64,000 bases of DNA, from positions 1-64,000 of the forward strand of contig JABHDY010000002.1 in assembly GCA_018676855.1 (NCBI GenBank), given 5' to 3'. The translations under genes and the position numbers were made by a program. Shown piece after piece: positions 36,807-45,249 of this stretch; position 1 is the first letter of the stretch, and every line of letters starts with the position of its first letter. The notes beneath the pieces are model-generated. The model searched no databases. It saw only the letters and a list, made by a program, of their open reading frames with translations, and was not told the DNA's origin. Origin of the DNA: Candidatus Woesearchaeota archaeon. GTDB lineage: Archaea > Nanobdellota > Nanobdellia > Woesearchaeales > GW2011-AR9.

Positions 36807-37373
36807 ATGGTCGACGAAGGAAGACGAAAATTTGGAAAAGTTCTTAGTTTAGGTTTAGCTGGTTTAGCAGTAGGTTGTCGGCCTTCATTAAGAGAACATG
36901 CACCTCGACCACGCGGTCGAGATCCAGTGGTTGCTGAATTTACAAAACGTCTTCGTGAAGAAATAGATATAACGTCATGGAATACTGTGTATGATAGGCC
37001 AAAATCACGGTTACATGAAATACTTGAAGATCCTACTTATTCAACAACGTATCATACACAGCTCGGTAATGCATCTGTTGATGAAACTGTTTATGAAGTA
37101 GAAGTAGTTATACGTTCAGACGAAACTATTGCCAGGTATACCATAACAGAATTTTTGTGTGATGATACAGAGGACACATCAACAGGAAAGTCACTTTGTA
37201 TTACACGATCAGTTACGGATGAAGATGCAAATGGGTTCAATTGTAGTGTTCATGGATGTGAAGAAGATGGATATGAAACAAATGTGAAAGAAAAACTGCC
37301 TATGTTTGAAGGGAACATGCGGGCAGAATTATATCGTTTGATTGACAAAGTCTCAGATCGCTTGTTTGAATAA
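36807..37373 (+). CDS. Secreted protein with twin-arginine-like lipoprotein signal
   Basis: GRRKFGKVLSLGLAGLAVGC combines an RR motif with a lipobox-like Cys24, suggesting Tat export and lipid anchoring; the RR motif is imperfect. The mature part has four cysteines (FLCDDT, LCITRS, FNCSVHGC) that may form disulfides outside. The ATG at 36807 is preferred to the TTG six bases earlier; a TATA-like tttttaaag is centred about 28 bases upstream. Family not recognised. Confidence 0.65.
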   Translation: MVDEGRRKFGKVLSLGLAGLAVGCRPSLREHAPRPRGRDPVVAEFTKRLREEIDITSWNTVYDRPKSRLHEILEDPTYSTTYHTQLGNASVDETVYEVEVVIRSDETIARYTITEFLCDDTEDTSTGKSLCITRSVTDEDANGFNCSVHGCEEDGYETNVKEKLPMFEGNMRAELYRLIDKVSDRLFE

Positions 37374-37434
37374 TACTTTCCTTATTATTTTTACAATCAA
37401 AACCATTAAATAATTCTACAAATTCTTAACATAA

Positions 37435-38001
37435 ATGCCTTTCAACACATTAAAACAAGAATATTCTACATGTACACAATGTGAAAAACTTTGTGAATCA
37501 AGAACACAAGTAGTATTTGGTTCAGGAAATGCAAATGCAGACATTCTGTTCATTGGAGAAGCGCCGGGAGCGAATGAAGATAAACATGGAATTCCGTTCT
37601 GTGGCATGTCAGGAAAAATATTAAATGAGTTATTAGAATCAATCAATCTTTCAAGAGATGACATTTTTATTACAAACACTATTCTCTGTAGGCCACCAAA
37701 AAATCGTAACCCTGCAAAAGATGAAGTTGAAAATTGTAGAGTAAGGTTAGATAAATTAATTGACGTAATGAAACCTAAGGTTATCGTTACCATCGGTAAT
37801 TTTGCAACGGAACGTATTCTTCAAAAGAAGGGTATTACGACTCTGAGAGGAAACGTCTTTACAACAACAATTAATAATCAAGAAATGAGTGTTGTTCCAG
37901 TAATACATCCAGCATCATTATTATATTCTGGAAGGAACCCAGAATTGCTGAATACTATGAAACAAGATTTTAATACAATTTTAAAACATATTACGATATA
38001 G
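37435..38001 (+). CDS. Uracil-DNA glycosylase, family 4 (Fe-S)
   Basis: Removes uracil from [20 protein letters not shown] (about 54-70) is the family 4 motif A, HPAS near 168 is the leucine-loop motif, and [14 protein letters not shown] supplies a cluster ligand. Cys13, Cys16, the CRPP Cys and one further Cys would hold the [4Fe-4S] cluster. Size (188 aa) is typical. A second, more divergent paralogue lies at 43 kb. Confidence 0.92.
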   Translation: MPFNTLKQEYSTCTQCEKLCESRTQVVFGSGNANADILFIGEAPGANEDKHGIPFCGMSGKILNELLESINLSRDDIFITNTILCRPPKNRNPAKDEVENCRVRLDKLIDVMKPKVIVTIGNFATERILQKKGITTLRGNVFTTTINNQEMSVVPVIHPASLLYSGRNPELLNTMKQDFNTILKHITI

Positions 38002-38015
38002 AACACAAAAGAACT

Positions 38016-41000
38016 TTAATGATTATTGATGAATGCTCTATCTCTTTTCTTTTTCTTAACATATATTGTTGTTCCAAAAATGGAAAATATTGATGCTCCG
38101 AAAAGAACTAATGTCAATGGTTTAAATGCAACACTTCGTACGGTTTGAAATACTGCCGCTCCCGTTAATGCGTTTGATGATTCTGTTTCTTGTTCAATTT
38201 CTTCATCAACAACTACTTCTTCAATATTATCTTGTTGCATCTGAAGATTTACATTTACTTCATCATCATCAACATTATTATCCACAATGTTTTCGTCAAC
38301 TTCATCAACTTCAATAATCTCTTCAATTGTTGTTGCGGTATTACTTGAACTACTACTTCCGCCACCACCTCCACCTGATGAACCACCACTTGAAGAACCA
38401 CTATCGCTTGAACTTGATTCAGGACATGCAGAACATGAACCACCACAATCGACACCCTCCTCATTACCGTTCTGAGTTTCATCAGAACATGAGATAACTA
38501 AAAATGTGTAGGTTGATGTGTTAGCGTATAATGATGAAGAATTATCAGTTGCATTTACAACAAAACTATAATCTCCTACTGTTAAATCATTAAGATTCCA
38601 TGAACATGTCCAATACGTACTATTTTGATCAGAACATGATCTATTCTGTGAAACATCAGTAAAGTACAAAGATGTATTTGAAATTCCAGAATAATCAGAC
38701 ACTGTTACGTCAATATTCTGAATACTTCCATCTTCTTCAAGATGAAGTTCTGTATCATATGTAATGGATGTTATTAATGGACTTTCTGTGTCTGAAACAG
38801 TGATAGTAACGTCTGATGTTAAAGAACTGTATAAATCAGATACATTAACTAAAACACTATACGTTCCCGTTTCATTAAATTGCTTTACTGGATTTTGTTC
38901 TGTTGACATTGTTCCATCTCCAAAATTCCATGAATATGTCATGACATCATTATCAGGGTCTGTTGCTGTACTATTAAATTGTACAAAGGTACCAACTTCA
39001 ACAATTGTTCCATTATCTGGAACTGATATATTAACGAATGAAACGTCTCTGTTCTCAACAATAAAACTAAATGTTTCAGACGTTTTGGTATTACCTGCGT
39101 TATCAGTTGCATGGAACGTATATGATACATTTTGTTGATTAGTAAAATTACCTGCGCTAACTAATGTGAAATTGTACATGTCACCAGTTTCTACATTTAA
39201 CATATAATTAACCATTTCTCCTGAAACGTTTGATTCTAAAAATAATGTTGATTTGTTAAGATTCTCATCTGTTATTACAACAGTAAAGAAAACATCATTG
39301 TCATTATAAATTGTATCTGGTGTTACATGTAAACTTTCAATTTCAGGATTAATAGTATCGATAATGAAAATAATTGTCTCAGTTGTTGAATAGTTTTCAG
39401 AATTTGTACCAGCAACATTTAATGTATATTCTCCATCAATAACATCAACAAAATCTGTCCATAAAAATGGTGTTGTGTTAATGTCAGTAGAATTCATTTG
39501 AACTATATCCTCAGAACTGTTTGTAATTGAATAATTGGAAAAGGAAAGATTTGAATCACGTACAGATATGTTCAAATTAAAACTAGTATTAAAATACGAA
39601 TTATTCAGGGGTATTATGGTAATAATCTCTGGCCCAATACTTGTTTCCTCTTCAGTTTCTTCTGTAACATTAACCGTGATAATTCTTTCCTCAGTTACAT
39701 CAGAATGGTTTGCAAAATCGTATCCATGGACTGAAAATGTATATGTTCCAGATGTTAAATTAGTTTTATGAGAATAAAATGTTGTTCCACTTCCATTCAT
39801 AGTTTCATTTATTCCGTTCCATTCAAGAATCACGTTCTGTAACGTTTCATCAGAAGTAATGTTAATGAACATACTTGAATCAGTTACGTCACTTCCAGTA
39901 TCTGGAGTTGGACTAACAAAATTTATTGAAGGTGAAATAGTATCTAACGAAATGATCGCTGCAAATGGATCAATTCGTGAAAAGTATAAACTGTTTCGAG
40001 AATCGTAAATACGTTTTCCTGTCAAGTTTAATATGTCCATTATTTCTAATGGTGATAATAGTGTATTATGGACCACCATGTTAAATTGTTGTATCAGTGC
40101 TGCAGCGCCTGCAACATGTGGAGCAGACATTGACGTTCCGCCCTTTGTTCCAAAGTTACCACCAAGAACAGTTGATGTAATGGAACTTCCTGGTGCGATA
40201 ACACGTAAGATTGGTGCTGTATTAAATCCTGATATCTCATCACTTTCAGAAACTGATCCAACGGACGTAACATTAATTCCGCATGCAGGAGATGTAATCC
40301 CTGATGAACCTAAAGTATTTCCAGAAGAAACATCAACAAAAAGACCCTGTGATACTGCCCAGCTTGCTTTTGCAGCAAGAATGTCATCATTATCACAATA
40401 ATCAAGATGAGGTACTTCATTCCCATCATTATCAACAACACCAATACTCATTGTAATAACTGAAATGTTATATTCGTCTGCATTTGTGACACACCAATCA
40501 ATAGCAGAAATTGCATCTGCGGTACTTCCAGACCCTGCATCTGAAAATACTTTTACTGCTGCAATAGATGCGCCTGGTGCTACTCCACGATACGTTCCAT
40601 CTTTAGATGCAACTGTTCCTGCAACATGAGTTCCATGGCTGTGAACGTCCACTGGATCATTATCATCATCACCAAAGTCGTATCCTGCAATCACTTTAGT
40701 ACAAGTTCCTGCAACAAAATCTTCCAAAGTACAACCACCGAGTGCGGGATGGGTATAATCAACACCCGTATCAATAACACAGACAGTTTGGCCCGTACCA
40801 TCTATTAATGTTCCATTAAAAGACAAGTTCCACACATCATTTGCATTAATAAGTGGGGCACTGCCATCTAATAATGGTTTAATCGGATAATTATATTCTA
40901 TACTTTCAACATTAGGGTTGTCATACAATTTTTCTAAACCCTCTACTGTAATAACTCCAGATAGTGCGTTAATTGTTGTATATCGGTGTTCTAATTCAAA

Positions 41001-41273
41001 TCCTGGTTCATTATTGAACATTCCTAAGAAGCCTTTCTTTTCATCAAGGTCTAGTTCTTTTAAAACATTTTCTTGTTTTGTTTCAACAGCATTCTGAACC
41101 TCTTCTAAATCTTCAGATAATGTTTCTGCCGTATCTTCTAAAATAATTATAACGGGAACTTCATTATTATCTTCAAAAGAATCTATAACTGCAGAATCAA
41201 CATCAGTTGCGAAAACAAAACTACTACAAAGAACACCTATAAGTACAATGACTACCCAACTATTCACCCTCAT
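38016..41273 (-). CDS. Cell-surface subtilisin-like serine protease with PKD domain
   Basis: Signal peptide (1-22), I9-like propeptide (about 38-130), then an S8 catalytic domain with Asp168 (VIDTG), His213 (HGTHVAG), oxyanion Asn319 and Ser381 (GTSMSAP). Ig-like beta domains follow, then a PKD domain (about 745-830, SWNFGDGT) and another Ig-like unit. A Cys motif (NEEGVDCGGSCSACP), a Ser/Gly linker, an acidic stretch, LTGAAV and a C-terminal membrane helix with KKKKR anchor it outward. It lies two bases after sppA, forming an operon. Confidence 0.93.
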   Translation of the reverse strand: MRVNSWVVIVLIGVLCSSFVFATDVDSAVIDSFEDNNEVPVIIILEDTAETLSEDLEEVQNAVETKQENVLKELDLDEKKGFLGMFNNEPGFELEHRYTTINALSGVITVEGLEKLYDNPNVESIEYNYPIKPLLDGSAPLINANDVWNLSFNGTLIDGTGQTVCVIDTGVDYTHPALGGCTLEDFVAGTCTKVIAGYDFGDDDNDPVDVHSHGTHVAGTVASKDGTYRGVAPGASIAAVKVFSDAGSGSTADAISAIDWCVTNADEYNISVITMSIGVVDNDGNEVPHLDYCDNDDILAAKASWAVSQGLFVDVSSGNTLGSSGITSPACGINVTSVGSVSESDEISGFNTAPILRVIAPGSSITSTVLGGNFGTKGGTSMSAPHVAGAAALIQQFNMVVHNTLLSPLEIMDILNLTGKRIYDSRNSLYFSRIDPFAAIISLDTISPSINFVSPTPDTGSDVTDSSMFINITSDETLQNVILEWNGINETMNGSGTTFYSHKTNLTSGTYTFSVHGYDFANHSDVTEERIITVNVTEETEEETSIGPEIITIIPLNNSYFNTSFNLNISVRDSNLSFSNYSITNSSEDIVQMNSTDINTTPFLWTDFVDVIDGEYTLNVAGTNSENYSTTETIIFIIDTINPEIESLHVTPDTIYNDNDVFFTVVITDENLNKSTLFLESNVSGEMVNYMLNVETGDMYNFTLVSAGNFTNQQNVSYTFHATDNAGNTKTSETFSFIVENRDVSFVNISVPDNGTIVEVGTFVQFNSTATDPDNDVMTYSWNFGDGTMSTEQNPVKQFNETGTYSVLVNVSDLYSSLTSDVTITVSDTESPLITSITYDTELHLEEDGSIQNIDVTVSDYSGISNTSLYFTDVSQNRSCSDQNSTYWTCSWNLNDLTVGDYSFVVNATDNSSSLYANTSTYTFLVISCSDETQNGNEEGVDCGGSCSACPESSSSDSGSSSGGSSGGGGGGSSSSSNTATTIEEIIEVDEVDENIVDNNVDDDEVNVNLQMQQDNIEEVVVDEEIEQETESSNALTGAAVFQTVRSVAFKPLTLVLFGASIFSIFGTTIYVKKKKRDRAFINNH

Positions 41274-41275
41274 TT

Positions 41276-42196
41276 TTATAATAACATAACACTTTGTTGT
41301 TGTTCTACCATTAATGAATTAAAACCCCTTCCAACATGAAACGAAAATTGTGAAAACACACTTGTTAATATATCTAAAATGCCAACGTCTTGTTGGTATG
41401 TAACATAATCAACATTTTCAATATCATACCTCTCTTTCATGTATGTTTCTGCTGTATGTTTGTCACCTAACTGGTCAACAAGTCCCATTGAAAGTGCTTC
41501 CACGCCAAGATAAAATTCTCCCGTTGCTAATTCTATTACGTGATCTCGTGCAAGATTTCTATTCTGTGATATCTCATCAATAAAAAAGTCATGAAGTGCA
41601 TCAATTTTACGTTGTATAATTTTTCTTTCTTCGTCTTGAAGTTTCTTGAATGGTGTTCCCATATCTTTAAATTGGCCTGCAGTAAGTTGTTCATACCCTA
41701 CACCATACTCTTCCATTAATCCGCTAAATTCTAGATAGGAAGAGATAACACCTATCGACCCTGTAATGGACATTCTGTTTGCAATTATATGGTCAGTTGC
41801 AGATGCGATCCAATATCCTCCAGATGCACCCACTTCTCTGATAAGTGCAATAACTGGCTTTTCAGTTCGTTTGATTGCAACTGCAATTTCGTCAGATGCG
41901 ACGGGACTTCCACCAGGCGAGTTAATTTCAAGTACAATAATTTTTATCTGTGACTTTGCATCGGCATCTTCAATAAAAGAAACTATATCTTGTGATGATA
42001 TGGTATTTCCACCAAGGTATGATGCACCATTAGCGGTGATAATTCCTTCAATTGGAATTATTGCAACATTACCCATTTTATCTCCATCAAATAACGCAAA
42101 AGTTACTGGAAGAAGAACAAAAATGACAAAAATAACAGCAGCAATTGTCAATAGAATAGGAATTGCTCTACTTTGTTTCTTCACCACCTTTTTCAT
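41276..42196 (-). CDS. sppA: Signal peptide peptidase SppA (S49)
   Basis: A membrane-anchored peptidase that degrades leftover signal peptides. One N-terminal membrane helix (about 13-37), then the ClpP-like fold with INSPGGSP, ASGGYWIAS (nucleophile Ser in the ITGSIGV block, MSITGSIGVI) and a Lys in QFKDMGTPFK. Short form (306 aa). The start at 42196 is favoured over longer frames by a tttataaac TATA box about 25 bases upstream. Confidence 0.93.
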   Translation of the reverse strand: MKKVVKKQSRAIPILLTIAAVIFVIFVLLPVTFALFDGDKMGNVAIIPIEGIITANGASYLGGNTISSQDIVSFIEDADAKSQIKIIVLEINSPGGSPVASDEIAVAIKRTEKPVIALIREVGASGGYWIASATDHIIANRMSITGSIGVISSYLEFSGLMEEYGVGYEQLTAGQFKDMGTPFKKLQDEERKIIQRKIDALHDFFIDEISQNRNLARDHVIELATGEFYLGVEALSMGLVDQLGDKHTAETYMKERYDIENVDYVTYQQDVGILDILTSVFSQFSFHVGRGFNSLMVEQQQSVMLL

Positions 42197-42264
42197 GACT
42201 ATAATGAAATAGAAGATGTTTATAAATGTTTTTCTTGAAGAAGAAATCTGTTTGTATACCAAAT

Positions 42265-42274
42265 CTTTTTAAAG
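42265..42274 (+). promoter_or_regulatory. Promoter of initiator tRNA-Met
   Basis: ctttttaaag is centred about 27 bases before the tRNA 5' end. Confidence 0.5.
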
Positions 42275-42296
42275 AGGACAACGTTTTACGTGTTAT

Positions 42297-42371
42297 AGCG
42301 GAGTAGGGCAGTTCGGAGTGCCCGCAGGGCTCATAACCCTGAGGTCGGAGGTTCAAATCCTTCCTCCGCTA
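42297..42371 (+). tRNA. Initiator tRNA-Met(CAU)
   Basis: Acceptor AGCGGAG/CTCCGCT with an A1-U72 pair, three consecutive G-C pairs next to the anticodon loop (GGG-CTCATAA-CCC) and T-arm GGAGG-TTCAAAT-CCTTC. A1-U72 and the GGG/CCC stem are marks of archaeal initiator tRNA. No intron, no encoded CCA; a T-run at 42373-42379 follows as terminator. Confidence 0.93.
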
Positions 42372-42467
42372 CTTTTTTTAAATGACATTTATGTCCCACT
42401 TTCTTAGGAAACACATTTAAATGTAGAAAATATCTAAGTAAAGACTTACAATAATGTCTCACTTTAA

Positions 42468-42797
42468 ATGACAATCGCAACAGAATCAGCAAGAATGCTT
42501 GGAAATGCAACAGGACCTTCACTAGAATCGAATTTAGGATATAATATGGTCGCTGCACAACCTTATGAACTGATGCAAAAAGGTAAAGACGTTAAAGTTG
42601 GAGGTTCTGACTATCTCTCTAATGTCGCACTTCTAGAAACACTCAAAGCAGGACACAAACCATTATATGATAAAGTCGGTGGAGATCAACCAATTTTAGA
42701 GAATATTGGTATAAATTCTGGAAATATTAAAGTAGATACAAGAGTATATGGTATAAGTCTTGATGGTAAGTTAGCCGATCCTTACATCTCACAGTAA
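42468..42797 (+). CDS. Hypothetical protein, 109 aa
   Basis: Not recognised. Soluble, Gly-rich, mixed helix and strand, with NVALLETLKAGHKPLYDKVGG in the middle. Before the ATG lies a short imperfect direct repeat (ATGTCCCACTTT near 42392, ATGTCTCACTTT near 42454), of unknown role. Convergent with a 50-codon gene. Confidence 0.6.
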   Translation: MTIATESARMLGNATGPSLESNLGYNMVAAQPYELMQKGKDVKVGGSDYLSNVALLETLKAGHKPLYDKVGGDQPILENIGINSGNIKVDTRVYGISLDGKLADPYISQ

Positions 42798-42804
42798 AGA
42801 ATTC

Positions 42805-42957
42805 TTATCCTGGACAACCTTGACATCTATGTCCATGCTGCCAACTTCCACAACATGTAGAATGTGATGCTTTCGCTACAGAATATCCTGAAGGTCCTGA
42901 AGAAGTATTATATCCAACAACACTGTATCCTGAAGTTCCTGTATTATATTGTACCAT
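42805..42957 (-). CDS. Tiny Gly/Cys-rich protein, 50 aa
   Basis: An ATG-to-TAA frame of 50 codons fills the gap between two genes. It has two similar GYSV segments (TSGYSVVGYN, PSGYSVAKAS) and then paired cysteines (TCCGSWQHGHRCQGCPG) that could bind metal. A TATA-like atttataaaa lies about 25-30 bases upstream, the leaderless arrangement seen for other genes here. Too short for normal gene calling; not recognised. Confidence 0.5.
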   Translation of the reverse strand: MVQYNTGTSGYSVVGYNTSSGPSGYSVAKASHSTCCGSWQHGHRCQGCPG

Positions 42958-42981
42958 TATACAATTAACTATAGTTTATTT

Positions 42982-43479
42982 TTATAAATGTTTCTGTAAT
43001 TTTGTAAAATCAGCTTTTAATTTAATACTAGAAAGAGGATGTAGTATGAAAAATTTCTGTTTGTTTTTTGTTACTATTTTCCCATATAACTCTTGTATAT
43101 TTGTTTTGTTTAACAACAATTTCAATGCAACACTATCAAGAATAACAATGATCTTTGGTTTAATAACGTCAATTTGTTTTTCTAACCATAACTCTTTACA
43201 CGTTTTCAATTCTTTCATTGATGGTTTTCTATTATTAGGTGGATGGCACTTCACACAATGAGTAATAAATGCATCTTTCTTTTTCAATCCTGAAAACTTT
43301 CCACTTTTATCAACAAAAGGTAATCCAATTCTATCATCTTCAACAGAAGGGGCTTTTCCAACAAACATAACTTTTGCATTTTTTGTTCCTTCACCAGGAA
43401 CTGCAAGTGTTCTTTTTTTCCACAATGGACATGCAGTACATTTACGTATCTCTTCTGCAAGATGAAATAAATCAGCCAT
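42982..43479 (-). CDS. Uracil-DNA glycosylase family 4-like, divergent paralogue
   Basis: Same layout as the UDG at 37.4 kb: paired Cys near the N-terminus (CTAC), a motif A reading GKAPSVEDDRIGLPFVDKSG, CHPPNNRKP, a fourth Cys (LKTCKELW) and FILHPLSS. Glu of GEAPG is Lys, so base specificity or activity may differ. The start at 43479 (MADLFHL) overlaps the end of the SemiSWEET gene by eight bases; a longer start at 43494 is possible. Confidence 0.8.
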   Translation of the reverse strand: MADLFHLAEEIRKCTACPLWKKRTLAVPGEGTKNAKVMFVGKAPSVEDDRIGLPFVDKSGKFSGLKKKDAFITHCVKCHPPNNRKPSMKELKTCKELWLEKQIDVIKPKIIVILDSVALKLLLNKTNIQELYGKIVTKNKQKFFILHPLSSIKLKADFTKLQKHL

Positions 43480-43810
43480 ATGTAATTGCACCAATAACTA
43501 CAACAATATTACTTATGATCCATAAAAAACTTGAAATGATTATTGGTTTATCTTTATGAACAAAACCATACGCTATCCATGGAATATTCAAAACAGCTAA
43601 TAATGCAAAAGACATTATAGATATACCAGCTGCTGATTGATAATAATATATTTTATACACTTGTGGTAAACTCATTACAGGACCAATTACAGCTACTATT
43701 AATAATAATCTATCAAGAAACCGTATCCATTTATTTGGGTGTGGAAATTTCTTTAATTTTTGATGTACTCTTTTTCTTTTATGTAAATGATGATGATTTC
43801 CAAGGTTCAT
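43472..43810 (-). CDS. SemiSWEET/PQ-loop sugar transporter-like protein
   Basis: After a basic His-rich N-terminus, three membrane helices (about 32-53, 61-83, 88-110) form one triple-helix bundle with the PQ motif SLPQVYKIYYYQSAAGIS. SemiSWEETs dimerise to carry sugars across the membrane. The 3' end overlaps the UDG start, so the two are translated together. Confidence 0.8.
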   Translation of the reverse strand: MNLGNHHHLHKRKRVHQKLKKFPHPNKWIRFLDRLLLIVAVIGPVMSLPQVYKIYYYQSAAGISIMSFALLAVLNIPWIAYGFVHKDKPIIISSFLWIISNIVVVIGAITYG

Positions 43811-43845
43811 ACTAAGAAGAAAGAATTTAGTATTTATATATTATT

Positions 43846-44274
43846 CTAAATATCAATTAATACGTGTGCTTCCCATCCACCATCAATTTTTTTCACTTCA
43901 AACATATGCATTGTGATAGCTTTCACGTCAACTTTTTGTTCATGCTTTGCAGGATTAAGAGTTTCGCCATGTGCAATACATTTCAAACGGTATTTACCGT
44001 TATCTTCAGTAATATCAATTTCAAACTTGCAAAAAATGAGCTGTTCAGCGTCTTTATAATATACCAAATCGTCTAAGAAATCAAACAATAAATAATCAAC
44101 ATTATCATTCTCACCAACAATTTCTTTTGTTTCTTTTGGTTCTACTGCATCTAGTTCAATTTGCGATTCTTCAACTGCAAGTCCACATTGTTCAAAAAGT
44201 TCTGCAAGTGTTTCCGCTTCTGCTTTAAAGAAAATGTCAGCAGTATGTTCAATATATGTCCGAGATGCTTTCAT
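43846..44274 (-). CDS. Archease, activator of RtcB RNA ligase
   Basis: YIEHTADIFFKAEAETLAELFEQC at the N-terminus, the central NVDYLLFDFLDDLVYYKD and GETLNPAKHEQKVDVKAITMH are the archease signature. It speeds the RtcB ligase that joins tRNA exons, in line with intron-containing tRNA here. The start at 44274 (MKASRTYIEH) matches family length (142 aa); a longer frame upstream is rejected. RtcB itself is not in the window. Confidence 0.93.
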   Translation of the reverse strand: MKASRTYIEHTADIFFKAEAETLAELFEQCGLAVEESQIELDAVEPKETKEIVGENDNVDYLLFDFLDDLVYYKDAEQLIFCKFEIDITEDNGKYRLKCIAHGETLNPAKHEQKVDVKAITMHMFEVKKIDGGWEAHVLIDI

Positions 44275-44314
44275 TTTTGTATAAATACAATTTATGTATA
44301 TGAATGTTTTGGTT

Positions 44315-45247
44315 TTAATTTTGTAATCGTAATTGCAATTTTGCATCTTTTTTTGTGATATGTATTAACCCATCCCTTTCCAAATTCTGTACTAACATCA
44401 TAACCCATAATCTTTCTTTCACTGAATAATCTTTCTTGATTACCTTACCTAATGTAGTTATAGTAAAAGCTTTTCCATCATTATTCCTTACAAACTCAAC
44501 AATTCTTCCCCGAAATATTCTATTTGGAACATGTTTTCCATTTTCAATAACTCCCTTCTCCTGTTTCTTTTTTACAATATGTAATACATTATCTTTCTTC
44601 TTATCATACAATGGATAAAATGTACATGACTTTGTAAGAGGACATTGAGGACATAATGGTTTTTTTCTTCTACACAATAAAGAACCAAAATCCATTAATG
44701 CGTTATGAAAGTCACAACTTTTTTGGTTCGGAATAGTTTTCTTAACTAAATCATACAATTCTTTCTCTTGTTTCTTTCCCATGGGCGCACCCTGATCTCT
44801 TCCGTGAAAGTATCTCATATAAATGCGTCGAACATTAACATCAATCGCCGGTTCAGATTTATTAAATGCAAAACTTGCAATGGATCCCGCAGTGTACGGG
44901 CCTATACCTGATAGGGCTATAAGTTCTTTTGATAATTGAGGAATAATTCCATCATACTTTTCACACACTTCCTGTGCAAATTTGTGTAATAACAATGCTC
45001 TTCTATTATATCCAAGGCCGCTCCATGCTCTGATAATGTCTGACTTTGATGCATGTGCAAGATCGGTGATGGTCGGAAACAATCTCATAAACTCATGAAA
45101 CTTTTCAATAACGCGCGGTACTTGCGTTTGTTGTAACATAAACTCAGAAATGACAACACCGTACGGGTTAATTGGTTTTGTTCTCCATGGTAAATCGCGT
45201 TTATATTTTGTATACCATTGAAGAATCATGTTTCCAAATTGTATCAT
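44315..45247 (-). CDS. mutY: A/G-specific adenine DNA glycosylase MutY
   Basis: Excises A paired with 8-oxoG. Glu35 in ISEFMLQQTQ, helix-hairpin-helix LSGIGPYTAGS (112-122) and Asp136 (IDVNVRR) form the catalytic core. Cys192, 199, 202 and 208 bind [4Fe-4S]. The usual NUDIX-like C-terminal domain that reads 8-oxoG is replaced by an approximately 70-residue region that looks like a winged helix (LGKVIKKDYSVKERLWVMML). Downstream of the RNase D gene with a two-base gap. Confidence 0.92.
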   Translation of the reverse strand: MIQFGNMILQWYTKYKRDLPWRTKPINPYGVVISEFMLQQTQVPRVIEKFHEFMRLFPTITDLAHASKSDIIRAWSGLGYNRRALLLHKFAQEVCEKYDGIIPQLSKELIALSGIGPYTAGSIASFAFNKSEPAIDVNVRRIYMRYFHGRDQGAPMGKKQEKELYDLVKKTIPNQKSCDFHNALMDFGSLLCRRKKPLCPQCPLTKSCTFYPLYDKKKDNVLHIVKKKQEKGVIENGKHVPNRIFRGRIVEFVRNNDGKAFTITTLGKVIKKDYSVKERLWVMMLVQNLERDGLIHITKKDAKLQLRLQN

Positions 45248-45249
45248 TT

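Noticed and set aside
38126-38482. Overlapping frames rich in Pro, His and Val opposite the subtilase linker
   Set aside because: They are shadows of the Ser/Gly repeat region in the subtilase.
42390-42475. Short repeated ATGTCyCACTTT segments as a mobile-element end or CRISPR-like repeat
   Set aside because: Only two imperfect copies, no spacers, no transposase nearby.
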